Shown here one piece after another: positions 25,737 to 34,955 of a stretch of 64,000 nucleotides of DNA; positions within the stretch are counted from its first letter, which is position 1, and every line of letters starts with the position of its first letter. The stretch comes from Bacillus salipaludis (lineage in GTDB: Bacteria; Bacillota; Bacilli; Bacillales_B; DSM-18226), in the NCBI RefSeq assembly GCF_004358205.1, contig NZ_SMYO01000006.1, positions 186,001-250,000 of the forward strand, read 5' to 3'. A model generated the notes under the pieces. It did no database searches. It had not been told where the DNA came from and saw only the letters and a list, made by a program, of their open reading frames with translations. The position numbers were made by a program, and so were the translations under genes.

Positions 25737-26512
25737 AAAAACCATTCTATCATTATATTACAATTACAATCGTCCTCCTGTATTTATTGGTCCCGTTATT
25801 AGGAACGTTTCTCTATTCATTTGCTACTTCCTGGCACAAAACAATTCTTCCTGAAGGACTTACTTTTAAATGGTATCTCGATCTATTTGGCGATGTTCGC
25901 TTTTTAAGCTCCTTAGGCCGGTCCCTGATCATGTCTTTAGGTTCAACGATTATTACACTAGTGATTATGGTTCCCGCGATATTTTCGATTGTTCTATATG
26001 CGCCAAAATTAGAAAAATTAATTCAGTCACTGATTGTAATGACCTATGCGATGCCGGGAATTATTTTGGCGGTAGGTTTAATCCGCGCTTACACAAATAG
26101 CGGCATTTCGATGGTAGTTGTGACCATGGGGGCCTATTTTGTAGGGATTCTTCCTTATATGTACCAAGGGACGCGGAATTCCTTGCGAAACATTCACGCT
26201 GAATCTTTAATGGAAGCAGCAGAAATGCTGGGAGCAAGCCGTTTAACCGCATTTTTAAAAGTAGTTATACCAAATATCATGTCTGGAATACTTGTATCCG
26301 CTTTGCTTTCGTTTTCCATCCTGTTCGGGGAATTCGTCCTGGTAAATCTATTAGTTGGAGGAAGCTTTGAAACAGTTCAAGTCTATTTATATCAAAAATT
26401 AAACCAAAGCGGGCATATCGCAAGTGCTATAGTCGTTTGTTACTTTGTGTTAATTAGTATTCTTTCTGCGATTATGGTGAAAGCGACTCGTACGAAAAAG
26501 GAGACTGTCTAA
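25733..26512 (+). CDS. ABC importer permease 2
   Basis: A 259-residue partner permease with six membrane segments and EAAEMLGASRLTAFLKVVIP as EAA loop. The ATG at 25733 has GGAGGG upstream. With the preceding gene it forms the transport pore. Confidence 0.88.
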   Translation: MKKPFYHYITITIVLLYLLVPLLGTFLYSFATSWHKTILPEGLTFKWYLDLFGDVRFLSSLGRSLIMSLGSTIITLVIMVPAIFSIVLYAPKLEKLIQSLIVMTYAMPGIILAVGLIRAYTNSGISMVVVTMGAYFVGILPYMYQGTRNSLRNIHAESLMEAAEMLGASRLTAFLKVVIPNIMSGILVSALLSFSILFGEFVLVNLLVGGSFETVQVYLYQKLNQSGHIASAIVVCYFVLISILSAIMVKATRTKKETV

Positions 26513-26513
26513 T

Positions 26514-27518
26514 ATGAGTTTTGTAACGATCGAAAATCTAAAAAAATCGTTTCATCAAGAAACTGTGTTACATTCGATCAACCTTTCGATTAAGGAGGGG
26601 GAATTCGTTACCTTGCTAGGTCCGAGCGGCTGCGGAAAAAGTACACTATTACGCTCGATTGCCGGGCTGTTAACGCCTGAAGAAGGATTGATTTATATTG
26701 ACGGTAAGAATGTGACAAATGTGAAACCTAAAGACCGGCAAGTGGGGATGGTTTTTCAATCGTATGCATTGTTTCCTAATATGACAGTTCAAGAGAATAT
26801 CGAATTTGGCTTAAAAATGAAGAAGCATGATCAGCAAACGATCAAAAGGAAAGTGGCGCGTATTGTTGAATTAGTAGAATTGGGTGGGAAGGAAGCGTCC
26901 TATCCCCGTGAGTTGTCAGGGGGACAGCAGCAGCGGGTTGCACTCGCACGTTCCCTTGTGACTGAACCGAAAGTTTTGTTACTAGATGAGCCGCTAAGTG
27001 CCCTTGATGCACAAATTCGAAAAAATTTACAAAAACAGCTGCGGGCAATTCAACAAGAGCTCAATATGACCACTGTTCTTGTCACCCATGACCAGGAGGA
27101 AGCGATGGCAGTAAGTGATTATATTTATATTTTAAATAATGGAGTAATTGCTCAAAGCGGTACTCCTCATGAAATTTATACCCGTCCGGCAAACGAATTT
27201 GTTGCAAGATTTATTGGAAATTACAATGTTCTAACAGGTGAGCAATTATCAAAATTATTTGGGAACCAGGAGACTTTTTTAAATAATTTGTATGCGATTA
27301 GACCGGAAGCATTCAGTCCAGACCCTTTGCACGAGGCCTATGAATTTTCCGGTGAAATTCAAGCTGCCATGATGCTTGGAAATATAACACGTTACGAACT
27401 TGATGCCAATGGAGTAACGGTTACGGCCGATCATTTACATAAAAATGATGCGAGTCTGCAAAGAAACCAATTCCAAAAACTCTATCTTCATCGGAAGGAT
27501 GTGATTCCATTATCATGA
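26514..27518 (+). CDS. ABC importer ATP-binding protein
   Basis: A 334-residue PotA-type ATPase. Walker A is GPSGCGKST, the signature motif [14 protein letters not shown], Walker [12 protein letters not shown], and the switch His is in VTHDQEEA. The C-terminal 90 residues form a TOBE/OB-like regulatory domain. It is translationally coupled to the DeoR gene (ATGA at 27515). Confidence 0.92.
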   Translation: MSFVTIENLKKSFHQETVLHSINLSIKEGEFVTLLGPSGCGKSTLLRSIAGLLTPEEGLIYIDGKNVTNVKPKDRQVGMVFQSYALFPNMTVQENIEFGLKMKKHDQQTIKRKVARIVELVELGGKEASYPRELSGGQQQRVALARSLVTEPKVLLLDEPLSALDAQIRKNLQKQLRAIQQELNMTTVLVTHDQEEAMAVSDYIYILNNGVIAQSGTPHEIYTRPANEFVARFIGNYNVLTGEQLSKLFGNQETFLNNLYAIRPEAFSPDPLHEAYEFSGEIQAAMMLGNITRYELDANGVTVTADHLHKNDASLQRNQFQKLYLHRKDVIPLS

Positions 27519-28318
27519 GCGTAGTGTTAAATGAACGGCAGCAATACATTTTGGAGCAGCTGGACCGTGAAAAAAAGGTTCTTGTAGCCTCGCTTGCAGA
27601 GAAATTGGGAGTTGCTCCTGAGACCATTCGACGGGATTTGGATACCTTAGAGAAAGAGAAAAAATTAAAACGGGTGCACGGTGGTGCAGTAAAATTTCAT
27701 CATGTTAATCATGAGCCGCATTTTGTGAAAAAAATGAATGTAAAAACAAAGGCGAAAAAGGCGATTGGAAAAAAAGCCGCAGCGTTCATTGAAGACGGGG
27801 ACACGATTATGATCGATGTCGGTACAACCACGATTCATGTTGCCAAGGCAATTTCTGGGGTAAAAGATGTCACGATAGTGACAAATTCCTTGGCGGCTGC
27901 AGAAGAGTTAAATACCCGTTTAGAGAACCAAGATTTTGATGGGAAAATTATTGTTCTTGGTGGTATTACCAATCCAACCCAAAAATCAATTGTTGGAGCT
28001 ATGACCTGTAAAATGTTGAAAGGCTTCCGATTTGACAAATTATTTTTATCGTGTGGCGGCATTACGATGGAAGATGTGAGTGATTTTGATTTTGAAGAAT
28101 GTTTGGTTTCATCGACGATGATTGAGCGGGCGAATCAAGTATTTCTTCTACTAGATTCCTCAAAAGTTGGTCATGAATCTTTTTATAAAATTTGTTCATT
28201 ATCATCGGTCGATTGTATTATTTGTGATGTAGAGATGCCCGCAGCATGGAAACAAATCAAATTCGATCAAATGATAAAATGGGTCCGTGTAGAAGGTGGG
28301 GAAGAGGATGAAGGTTGA
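27515..28318 (+). CDS. DeoR family transcriptional regulator
   Basis: A 267-residue regulator with an N-terminal winged helix (LAEKLGVAPETIRRDLDTLE near residue 25) and a DeoR sensor domain (DVGTTTIHVAK near residue 91; LLLDSSKVG near residue 208). DeoR sensors normally bind a phosphorylated metabolite, which fits an operon with two phosphohydrolases. It ends inside the next gene's start region (overlap at 28308-28318). Confidence 0.88.
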   Translation: MSVVLNERQQYILEQLDREKKVLVASLAEKLGVAPETIRRDLDTLEKEKKLKRVHGGAVKFHHVNHEPHFVKKMNVKTKAKKAIGKKAAAFIEDGDTIMIDVGTTTIHVAKAISGVKDVTIVTNSLAAAEELNTRLENQDFDGKIIVLGGITNPTQKSIVGAMTCKMLKGFRFDKLFLSCGGITMEDVSDFDFEECLVSSTMIERANQVFLLLDSSKVGHESFYKICSLSSVDCIICDVEMPAAWKQIKFDQMIKWVRVEGGEEDEG

Positions 28319-29306
28319 TTATCATTTGCATTTAGAAGAGGGGCCATATTCATTTCGCTGGCTTGAACGGACAAAAAGGGCCATGGACCATTTCTCCCCC
28401 ATTAATGAGAAGGCTCACACAATTGAGTGGATGTATCAAAGTATGACACGTTTAATAGAGCGTGTCCAAAAGGGAGCGTACGACTCCTCTTGGATTGATT
28501 TATATTTAAAAGAAGCAAAAAGAAAAGGATTGCGGGAAGTAGGGATTGTCGATCATTTGTATCGTTTTAAAGAAACAAGGGCGTATTTTGAAAAGTATTT
28601 GGATTTAGGGGAAACCGACCTTGGAAAGATGCAGCGAAAATGGCTGGACCAAGTGATGACAGTATCAATGGGGGATTTTGTTCAGGTGATTGCGGAAGCG
28701 AAAAAACGCTGGGAAGCAGAAGGGATTACTCTTCGTTTAGGAATTGAGGCGGATTATTTTCCCGGGGGAGAGGAATGGCTGCAGGAACTGCTTGGGTCTT
28801 ACGAATGGGATTATGTGATTGGTTCTGTTCATTATCTGTATGGCTGGGGCTCCGACAATCCAGAAACGCAGCAGCGATTTTCTGAGTTTCAATTGGAGGC
28901 CCTTTATGAGGATTTTTTCAATGTAGTAGAGAAGGCAATCCGCAGTAAGCTTTTTTCCTTTCTCGCTCATTTGGATAACTTAAAGGTGTTTAATTATCGT
29001 CCGGAGGAAAGCCTTCTATTAGCTCATTACGAAAAAATCGCCAAAGCTCTGGTGGAAACGGATACAGCAACAGAAATAAATGCCGGACTATATTACCGAT
29101 ATCCTGTTAAGGAAATGTGTCCTAGTCGAACCTTTTTAGATGTATTAATTCAAAAAGGTGTTCGCTTTACCACCTCATCCGATTCCCATTTTCCAGATGA
29201 TATCGGTGCCTATATCGATTTGAACACAAAAACACTTTTGGAGAAAGGGATAAAAGAAATTGCAACCTTTGAAAAAGGGAAAAGAATTATGAAACCACTA
29301 GGCTGA
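28308..29306 (+). CDS. PHP-domain phosphatase (histidinol-phosphatase-like)
   Basis: A 332-residue PHP-superfamily phosphoesterase with the expected metal-binding motifs: DYHLHLEEGP (residue 4 on), GIVDHLYRF, GIEADYFPGG, VIGSVHYLYG, FLAHLDNLKVF and SSDSHFPDDIG. The gene lies in a transport operon, not with his genes, so a role in phosphate release from an imported organophosphate is more likely than histidine synthesis (inference). GAAGAGG precedes the ATG. Confidence 0.8.
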   Translation: MKVDYHLHLEEGPYSFRWLERTKRAMDHFSPINEKAHTIEWMYQSMTRLIERVQKGAYDSSWIDLYLKEAKRKGLREVGIVDHLYRFKETRAYFEKYLDLGETDLGKMQRKWLDQVMTVSMGDFVQVIAEAKKRWEAEGITLRLGIEADYFPGGEEWLQELLGSYEWDYVIGSVHYLYGWGSDNPETQQRFSEFQLEALYEDFFNVVEKAIRSKLFSFLAHLDNLKVFNYRPEESLLLAHYEKIAKALVETDTATEINAGLYYRYPVKEMCPSRTFLDVLIQKGVRFTTSSDSHFPDDIGAYIDLNTKTLLEKGIKEIATFEKGKRIMKPLG

Positions 29307-29312
29307 TCAACG

Positions 29313-29358
29313 CAGTGCCTGGCACCATGTGAAAAATTCACATTGGTGCCAGGCACTG
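29313..29358. repeat. Dispersed long hairpin, copy 1
   Basis: CAGTGCCTGGCACC-A-TGTGAA pairs with TTCACA-TTGGTGCCAGGCACTG around AAA, a nearly perfect 21-bp stem. A close relative is at 38875-38921. It sits just after the PHP gene and can act as a terminator of the importer operon. Confidence 0.75.
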
Positions 29359-29450
29359 TGTTCAACTTTTCACTAAGTAAGTTTCCGATATAATGAATTA
29401 TTTTGGATTACGAAACAATTATGAATTTAATAACTTTTCTGAAAAATATA

Positions 29451-29466
29451 TTGAAATCGATTTCAA
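29451..29466. promoter_or_regulatory. LacI-type operator O1
   Basis: The perfect 16-bp palindrome TTGAAATCGATTTCAA with central CG is typical of LacI/GalR operators. It lies upstream of the lacI-type gene at 29557 and is 46 nt (start to start) from O2. Confidence 0.85.
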
Positions 29467-29496
29467 AATGAATTAAAGTGGAGTTGTATCGATTGA

Positions 29497-29512
29497 TTGA
29501 AATCGATTTCAA
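29497..29512. promoter_or_regulatory. LacI-type operator O2
   Basis: The same 16-bp palindrome, 45 nt upstream of the regulator start. It implies autoregulation. Confidence 0.85.
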
Positions 29513-29556
29513 CGCTCAAACCAACTTGAATAAAGGGGGGAGAAGGGGGGATTTGT

Positions 29557-30570
29557 TTGGCAACAATTGCCGATGTAGCAAAGAGAGCAGGGCTTTCACG
29601 AGCGACCGTTTCAAGGGTGCTCAACAATCATCCAAATGTAACGGAGGATAAAAAGAGATTGGTTCGTGAGGCAATGGAGGCATTAAATTATGTCCCCAAC
29701 ACAACTGCTCAGCGGCTGCGAAATCAAAAAACAGATACCATTGCCATTTTAGTTCCAGTTCTGACAAATCCGTTTTTTGCGTACCTGCTGGAAGCGATGG
29801 ATATGGTCGCAACTCAGAATCATCTTCAGTTACTGATTTGCCAAACGAGATACAGCAAACAGAAGGAACTAGATTTTCTCGAGTTATTACGAACAAAACA
29901 GGTGGATGGATTAATCCTAACCTCGTACGAAAATGAATGGAAAAAAATTGAGCCATATGCAGAACTTGGTCCTATGGTGTTATGCAATGAATATGAAAGA
30001 CAAACAAAGGTGCCGGTTGTCCGAATGGATCAAGTGGAGGCAAGCTACATAGGGACAAGGCATTTGATTGAGCAAGGTCATGAACGAATTGCTTGTACAA
30101 ATGGTGATAAAAGTAATCTTGGAAAGGATCGCCAAGCGGGTTATCGGCGAGCATTGGAGGAATATGATCTTCCGATCCACCAAGAATGGGTATTTTCCAA
30201 TGTTTACGATATTGAGGATGGAAAAAGGACCTTGAGAACCATCATGAATATGAAGGACAGGCCAACAGCCGTATTTACTGGCAGTGATCAGGTAGCAGCA
30301 GGAATGATCATGGCAGCGAAGGCTCTTGGAAAAAAGGTTCCGGCCGATATCGCAATAATTGGTTTTGATGATCAACCCATTGCTCGTGTTGTCGAACCCG
30401 CTTTGACAACCATTCGACAGCCCATTGAAGAGATGGGAAAAACAGCAATGGATGTGATGATAGATGCCATTGCCCATAAAAATCAAGATAGCCACCTAGA
30501 GATTCTATTACCTTTTGATTTGGTAATCAGAGATTCAACCATGTCAAAATTGAAATCGATTTCAAAATAG
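29557..30570 (+). CDS. LacI/GalR family regulator
   Basis: A 337-residue repressor with the N-terminal HTH and hinge (ATIADVAKRAGLSRATVSRV) and a periplasmic-binding-like effector domain. The TTG start has AAGGGGGG upstream. Two identical palindromes precede it, and a third lies within its own last codons, in front of the sugar importer. It therefore probably represses itself and the 30581-38860 operon, released by a sugar or sugar derivative. Confidence 0.92.
   Translation: MATIADVAKRAGLSRATVSRVLNNHPNVTEDKKRLVREAMEALNYVPNTTAQRLRNQKTDTIAILVPVLTNPFFAYLLEAMDMVATQNHLQLLICQTRYSKQKELDFLELLRTKQVDGLILTSYENEWKKIEPYAELGPMVLCNEYERQTKVPVVRMDQVEASYIGTRHLIEQGHERIACTNGDKSNLGKDRQAGYRRALEEYDLPIHQEWVFSNVYDIEDGKRTLRTIMNMKDRPTAVFTGSDQVAAGMIMAAKALGKKVPADIAIIGFDDQPIARVVEPALTTIRQPIEEMGKTAMDVMIDAIAHKNQDSHLEILLPFDLVIRDSTMSKLKSISK
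30550..30565. promoter_or_regulatory. LacI-type operator O3 inside the regulator gene
   Basis: TTGAAATCGATTTCAA is embedded in the last codons of the regulator, which it makes read ...LKSISK, 16 nt before the binding-protein ATG. Bound repressor here would act as a roadblock between the two genes. Confidence 0.8.
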
Positions 30571-30580
30571 GGGGAAAAAC

Positions 30581-31897
30581 ATGAAAAAGTCGAAAAAAGC
30601 GAAACTGTTAGCTGTATTTGCCACATTATCACTGGCACTAGCTGCCTGTAGTTCAGACTCTGCATCAACCACAAAGGAAAAGCCAGCTAATGACAAAAAT
30701 AAACCGGCTTCTGAGCAAAAAGTGAAACTGATCTATGCTCGTGGAAAGGATGTTACACAGGGAACAGCCAAAATGGTGGAAGCCTTTGAAGCATCCCATC
30801 CTAATATTGATGTAGAATTCCGGGAAATGCCTTCCGATACCGGTCAGCAACATGATGCATATATTACGGCTTTTAACGCAAAATCTTCTGAAATTGATGT
30901 CATTGATATGGACGTTATTTGGCCTGCCGAATTCGCCCAGGCAGGATATGTACTTCCGCTCGACCGCTTTATCCAGCAGGATGGAATTGATTTAAATGAA
31001 TACAATCAGGGTGCTTTAGGTGCTGCCCAGTTTAATGGGAAGCAATGGGCCTTGCCAAAATTTGTCGATGCTGGCCTATTATTCTATCGGAAAGATCTTG
31101 TAAAACCAAATGAAGTCCCAAAAACATGGGATGATTTATTGAAACAAGCAAAGGCCAAAAAAGGTCAAGGGAACACGAAATTTGGTTACGTGTTTCAATC
31201 CAAGCAATACGAGGGACTTGTTTGTAATGCTGTAGAATTTGTTGGAGCATACGGCGGTGCCTTCATTGATAAAGACGGTAAAGTTGCCGTAAATAGCCCT
31301 CAAGCCATTAAAGGATTGAAAAAACTAGTTGAGATTGCTAAATCAGATGCTGTACCTGGAAACGTAACGACTTTTACTGAAATTGAGTCTGACCAAGCCT
31401 TTATCGAAGGTCAAACCGTATTTTTACGCAACTGGCCATATGAATATGCCAGTGCAAACGATAAAACAAAATCTAAAATTGCGGGTAAAGTTGGCGTAGC
31501 GCCGCTTCCGGCAGGTGACAAAGGCTCTGCAGCAGCATTAGGCGGCTGGATGGCTGGGATTAACAAGTATTCGAAGCATCCGAAAGAAGCATGGGAATTC
31601 TTGAAGTTTATGGCAGGTGCGGAAGGACAAAAAATCGACGCAATTTACGGAGGGCATGCTCCAACAATCACCAAGCTTTATCAAGATCCGGAAGTTCTGA
31701 AAGCGAACCCGACTTTTGCAGATAAAGGGTTTGTTGATGGTTTAAGTGCTGCGATTTCCCGTCCGGTTGCACCAAACTATCCTGAAATCTCTGAGATTAT
31801 CCAAGTCAATGTTTCAAAAGCCATTGCCGGCGAGCAAACGGTCGAACAAGCAGTGAAGAATATGGAAAAAGAGATGAAGGAAAAGATGGGACAATAA
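30581..31897 (+). CDS. CUT1-type sugar ABC importer, binding lipoprotein
   Basis: A 438-residue lipoprotein with signal peptide and lipobox LAAC near residue 23, a Lys/Asp/Pro-rich linker, and a maltose/trehalose-type binding domain. It is the first gene of the LacI-controlled operon. A 12-bp hairpin after the stop (31913-31942) probably stabilises its message relative to the permeases. Confidence 0.88.
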   Translation: MKKSKKAKLLAVFATLSLALAACSSDSASTTKEKPANDKNKPASEQKVKLIYARGKDVTQGTAKMVEAFEASHPNIDVEFREMPSDTGQQHDAYITAFNAKSSEIDVIDMDVIWPAEFAQAGYVLPLDRFIQQDGIDLNEYNQGALGAAQFNGKQWALPKFVDAGLLFYRKDLVKPNEVPKTWDDLLKQAKAKKGQGNTKFGYVFQSKQYEGLVCNAVEFVGAYGGAFIDKDGKVAVNSPQAIKGLKKLVEIAKSDAVPGNVTTFTEIESDQAFIEGQTVFLRNWPYEYASANDKTKSKIAGKVGVAPLPAGDKGSAAALGGWMAGINKYSKHPKEAWEFLKFMAGAEGQKIDAIYGGHAPTITKLYQDPEVLKANPTFADKGFVDGLSAAISRPVAPNYPEISEIIQVNVSKAIAGEQTVEQAVKNMEKEMKEKMGQ

Positions 31898-31912
31898 GTT
31901 TTTTTAGAAGTA

Positions 31913-31942
31913 GGATTAGCCTTCAGAAGCGAAGGCTAATCC
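31913..31942 (+). terminator. Intercistronic stem-loop
   Basis: GGATTAGCCTTC pairs with GAAGGCTAATCC around AGAAGC. Only CTTTCCTC follows, so it is more likely an mRNA-stabilising or attenuating hairpin than a full terminator. Confidence 0.6.
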
Positions 31943-31980
31943 CTTTCCTCAAAAAGCCAAAGGAGGGATAGGCCCTGAGA

Positions 31981-33321
31981 ATGAATCCTGAATCCCAAAA
32001 TAAACCAGCGATAAAATCAGTTGCATCATCAAAGAAACGGAAAGGCATGTTTACAGAAAAAACAGCGGGCTATTATCTCGTTGCACCTGCTATGATTTTA
32101 ATTTTTATAATCGCCATCTGGCCAGTAATCCAATCCTTTTATTTCAGCTTGTTTGATTTAAAATTAAACAATCCTGCTAAATCAGAAGTACATTTAAGTT
32201 ATCAGGTGGATCTTGAACGATATCTAAATAACTTTCCATTTTTTATTGGGGCACTTAATACTGAAATTACGAAAGGAAATGCTTCCGATAAACTTACAGC
32301 CATTAAAGAAAACCTGCAAAAACTAGACCAAAAACTCCAAAGTGATTCCAACCTCAAAAAGCAATATAAAACTGTAAATGATAAACTCATGAATTTTGAG
32401 CAAGTTCCAAGCGAGCTTAGTTTAGCCAAGATTGACCAGAGAACGGCCGAAGAGTTGAATAAAACAGCTAAATCCGTCAGCAGTGAGCTACTCAAAATCT
32501 CAAAAACTGTAAATTTCACACAAGAGAAAAAACTCCTTGGTTTAGCCTCAGGGTATGGGGATGCAATCATTGAACCGAATTTTATCGGCTTAAAACATTA
32601 TAAGGATGATTTAACAAGTCCACGCATGTGGAAGGCAATGGGAAATACAACTACCTTTACCGTCATTTCTGTTTTTGTGGAATTAGTCTTAGGACTTGCC
32701 ATTGCCCTTTTGATTAATAAAGCGTTTTTTGGAAGAGGGCTCATTCGCGCTAGTATTTTGATCCCATGGGCGATTCCAACTGCGGTATCTGCTCTCATGT
32801 GGAAGTTTTTATATGATGGTCAAAATGGCATCGTTGCAAAACTTTTTGAAGCCTTCGGGTTGGTAGATAAAATGGAAAAGCTGCTTGTAACCGATACAGG
32901 AGCGATGTTTTCCGTGATTTTTTCAGATGTATGGAAGACCACTCCTTATATGGCTTTGCTGCTATTGGCAGGCTTACAGACAATTCCGTCATCCCTCTAC
33001 GAAGCAGCTTCGATTGATGGGGCTGGAAGATGGAAGCAGTTTTTCAAAATTACTTTACCACTGTTAAAGTCTAGTATTCTTGTTGCTCTTTTGTTTAGAA
33101 CGCTCGATGCATTCCGTGTTTTTGACTTAGTGTATGTTCTTACCGGCGGTGGGCCTGCTAACTCTACAGAAACGATTTCGATTCTCGCTTATAAAGTCAT
33201 GTTCTCTCAAACGAATTTTGGTCACGGTTCAGCCCTCTCTGTCATTGTATTTATTTGCGTAGCGATTATTTCGATGGTTTATATCAAGTTTTTAGGCAGG
33301 GATTTATTAAATGACAGGTAA
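31981..33321 (+). CDS. CUT1 permease (MalF type) with large extracytoplasmic insertion
   Basis: A 446-residue permease, about 140 residues longer than a usual Gram-positive MalF-type subunit. After the first membrane helix (residues about 31-60) comes a Lys/Glu/Leu-rich, coiled-coil-like stretch of about 130 residues (about 62-195), and then the normal core resumes (FIGLKHYKDDL..., TTTFTVISVFVEL). The EAA loop is EAASIDGAGRWKQFFKITLP. The insertion is in frame and compositionally soluble, so it is probably an extracytoplasmic helical domain that contacts the binding protein, analogous in place to the MalF P2 loop (inference). Confidence 0.85.
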   Translation: MNPESQNKPAIKSVASSKKRKGMFTEKTAGYYLVAPAMILIFIIAIWPVIQSFYFSLFDLKLNNPAKSEVHLSYQVDLERYLNNFPFFIGALNTEITKGNASDKLTAIKENLQKLDQKLQSDSNLKKQYKTVNDKLMNFEQVPSELSLAKIDQRTAEELNKTAKSVSSELLKISKTVNFTQEKKLLGLASGYGDAIIEPNFIGLKHYKDDLTSPRMWKAMGNTTTFTVISVFVELVLGLAIALLINKAFFGRGLIRASILIPWAIPTAVSALMWKFLYDGQNGIVAKLFEAFGLVDKMEKLLVTDTGAMFSVIFSDVWKTTPYMALLLLAGLQTIPSSLYEAASIDGAGRWKQFFKITLPLLKSSILVALLFRTLDAFRVFDLVYVLTGGGPANSTETISILAYKVMFSQTNFGHGSALSVIVFICVAIISMVYIKFLGRDLLNDR

Positions 33322-33365
33322 GGGAGATTTACTTGAACAGCAAATTTTAAGGGAGGAAGTTTAAC

Positions 33366-34193
33366 ATGGAGAAAAAAGCGAGTCCATTCTTTTATGTGTT
33401 TCTAATTGGGTTTGTATTTGTTGTCATGTTTCCATTTTTATGGATGCTGATGAGCTCCGTAAAACCGCCATCAGAGTTATTTGGCGACAAAGCATTTACT
33501 CCCTACACGACACACCCGACATTGGAGAATTACATATCTGTTTTTGCCAAGCACCCATTTTTACATTATTTATGGAACAGTACCGTTGTGGCAACCGTTA
33601 CAACCGTTTATACCATTAGTGTGGCTTCATTTGCCGCCTATGCGATTGCCAGGCTGCAGTTTAAAGGAAAAACCGTAATCCTTGGAATTGTTTTGTCCGT
33701 ATCCATGTTTCCGCAAATCGCAACCATTTCACCAATCTATATTTTTTTAAAAAACGTTGGTCTTACAAACTCTTATTTAGGGTTAATTATTCCGTATACT
33801 ACATTTACACTTCCACTTTCCATTTGGATTCTGGTGACTTTTTTTAGAAAGATACCGCTGGATCTGGAGGAGGCAGCTAAAATTGACGGTGCTTCTTTAA
33901 TGCAAACTTTTTGGAAAGTGATCATGCCGCTCGCGGTACCAGGAATCTTTACAACAGCCATCCTTGTCTTTATCGCAGCCTGGAATGAGTTTTTATTTGC
34001 GCTTACCATCAATACGGATGAAAAATACAAAACAGTCCCAATAGGAATTGCGATGTTCCAAGGGCAGTTTACGATTCCATGGGGAGAGATTGCCGCTGCA
34101 ACAGTGATTGTAACCATTCCACTAGTCATCATGGTCCTTGTTTTCCAAAGGAGAATTGTTTCAGGGCTAACGAGTGGATCTGTGAAAGAATAG
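33366..34193 (+). CDS. CUT1 permease (MalG type)
   Basis: A 275-residue partner permease with six membrane segments and the EAA loop EEAAKIDGASLMQTFWKVIMP. GGGAGGAAG precedes the ATG. No ATP-binding gene is present in the operon, so a shared ATPase (MsmX/MsmK type) encoded elsewhere is expected. Confidence 0.9.
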   Translation: MEKKASPFFYVFLIGFVFVVMFPFLWMLMSSVKPPSELFGDKAFTPYTTHPTLENYISVFAKHPFLHYLWNSTVVATVTTVYTISVASFAAYAIARLQFKGKTVILGIVLSVSMFPQIATISPIYIFLKNVGLTNSYLGLIIPYTTFTLPLSIWILVTFFRKIPLDLEEAAKIDGASLMQTFWKVIMPLAVPGIFTTAILVFIAAWNEFLFALTINTDEKYKTVPIGIAMFQGQFTIPWGEIAAATVIVTIPLVIMVLVFQRRIVSGLTSGSVKE

Positions 34194-34213
34194 TAGATTA
34201 GGAGATGAATAGA

Positions 34214-34936
34214 ATGGTGAATGTGACAGTTTGGAATGAAAATCGCCATGAGCAAAAAAATCCGGTTGTGAAGGAAATTTATCCACAAGGGATTCATGGG
34301 GCAATTGCCGGATTCTTAACTGGTGCTGGTTTTGATGTAAAAACCGCTACATTGGATGAACCAGAAAATGGTTTAACGGTTGAGGTTCTAGGGAGCACGG
34401 ATGTCCTTGTTTGGTGGGGGCATCTTGCCCATCATGAAGTATCCGATGAAATTGTCGAAAAGGTGCATCAACGGGTTTTGGATGGAATGGGCTTAATTAT
34501 CCTACATTCCGGTCATTTCTCAAAGATTTTCAAAAAATTAATGGGTACCTCCTGCGATTTAAAGTGGCGGGAAGCGGATGATAAGGAACGAATCTGGGTG
34601 GTCGACCCAAGCCATCCCATCGTAGATGGTCTAGGGGAAACAATCGAACTTGAAAAAGAAGAAATGTATGGGGAGCATTTTGATATCCCCGCGCCAGATC
34701 AATTAGTTTTCGTCAGCTGGTTCGAAGGCGGGGAGGTATTCCGCAGCGGCTGCACCTATCATCGAGGGAACGGCAGGATTTTTTATTTTCGACCTGGTCA
34801 TGAAACCTACCCAACCTACCATCATCCTGATATTCAAAAAGTGATCACCAATGCGGTGAAATGGGCAGAGCCGATGAAACGAAATCGACCTGTTTATGGG
34901 AATGCCAAGCCATTAGAAACGATTTCAGTAAAATAA
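34214..34936 (+). CDS. ThuA-like protein
   Basis: A 240-residue ThuA family protein with a glutamine-amidotransferase-like fold. Visible features are [13 protein letters not shown] at the start, [14 protein letters not shown] near residue 67, [16 protein letters not shown] near residue 99 and [16 protein letters not shown] near residue 198. ThuA homologues accompany trehalose and other disaccharide catabolic genes and are associated with 3-keto-sugar metabolism. The ATG at 34214 is 9 nt from AGGAG; the ATG at 34205 abuts it. Confidence 0.85.
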   Translation: MVNVTVWNENRHEQKNPVVKEIYPQGIHGAIAGFLTGAGFDVKTATLDEPENGLTVEVLGSTDVLVWWGHLAHHEVSDEIVEKVHQRVLDGMGLIILHSGHFSKIFKKLMGTSCDLKWREADDKERIWVVDPSHPIVDGLGETIELEKEEMYGEHFDIPAPDQLVFVSWFEGGEVFRSGCTYHRGNGRIFYFRPGHETYPTYHHPDIQKVITNAVKWAEPMKRNRPVYGNAKPLETISVK

Positions 34937-34955
34937 CGAAAGAGGAGGAAAGCAA

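Noticed and set aside
28308..29306. Histidine biosynthesis role for the PHP phosphatase
   Set aside because: No his genes nearby; the gene overlaps a DeoR gene in a transport operon.
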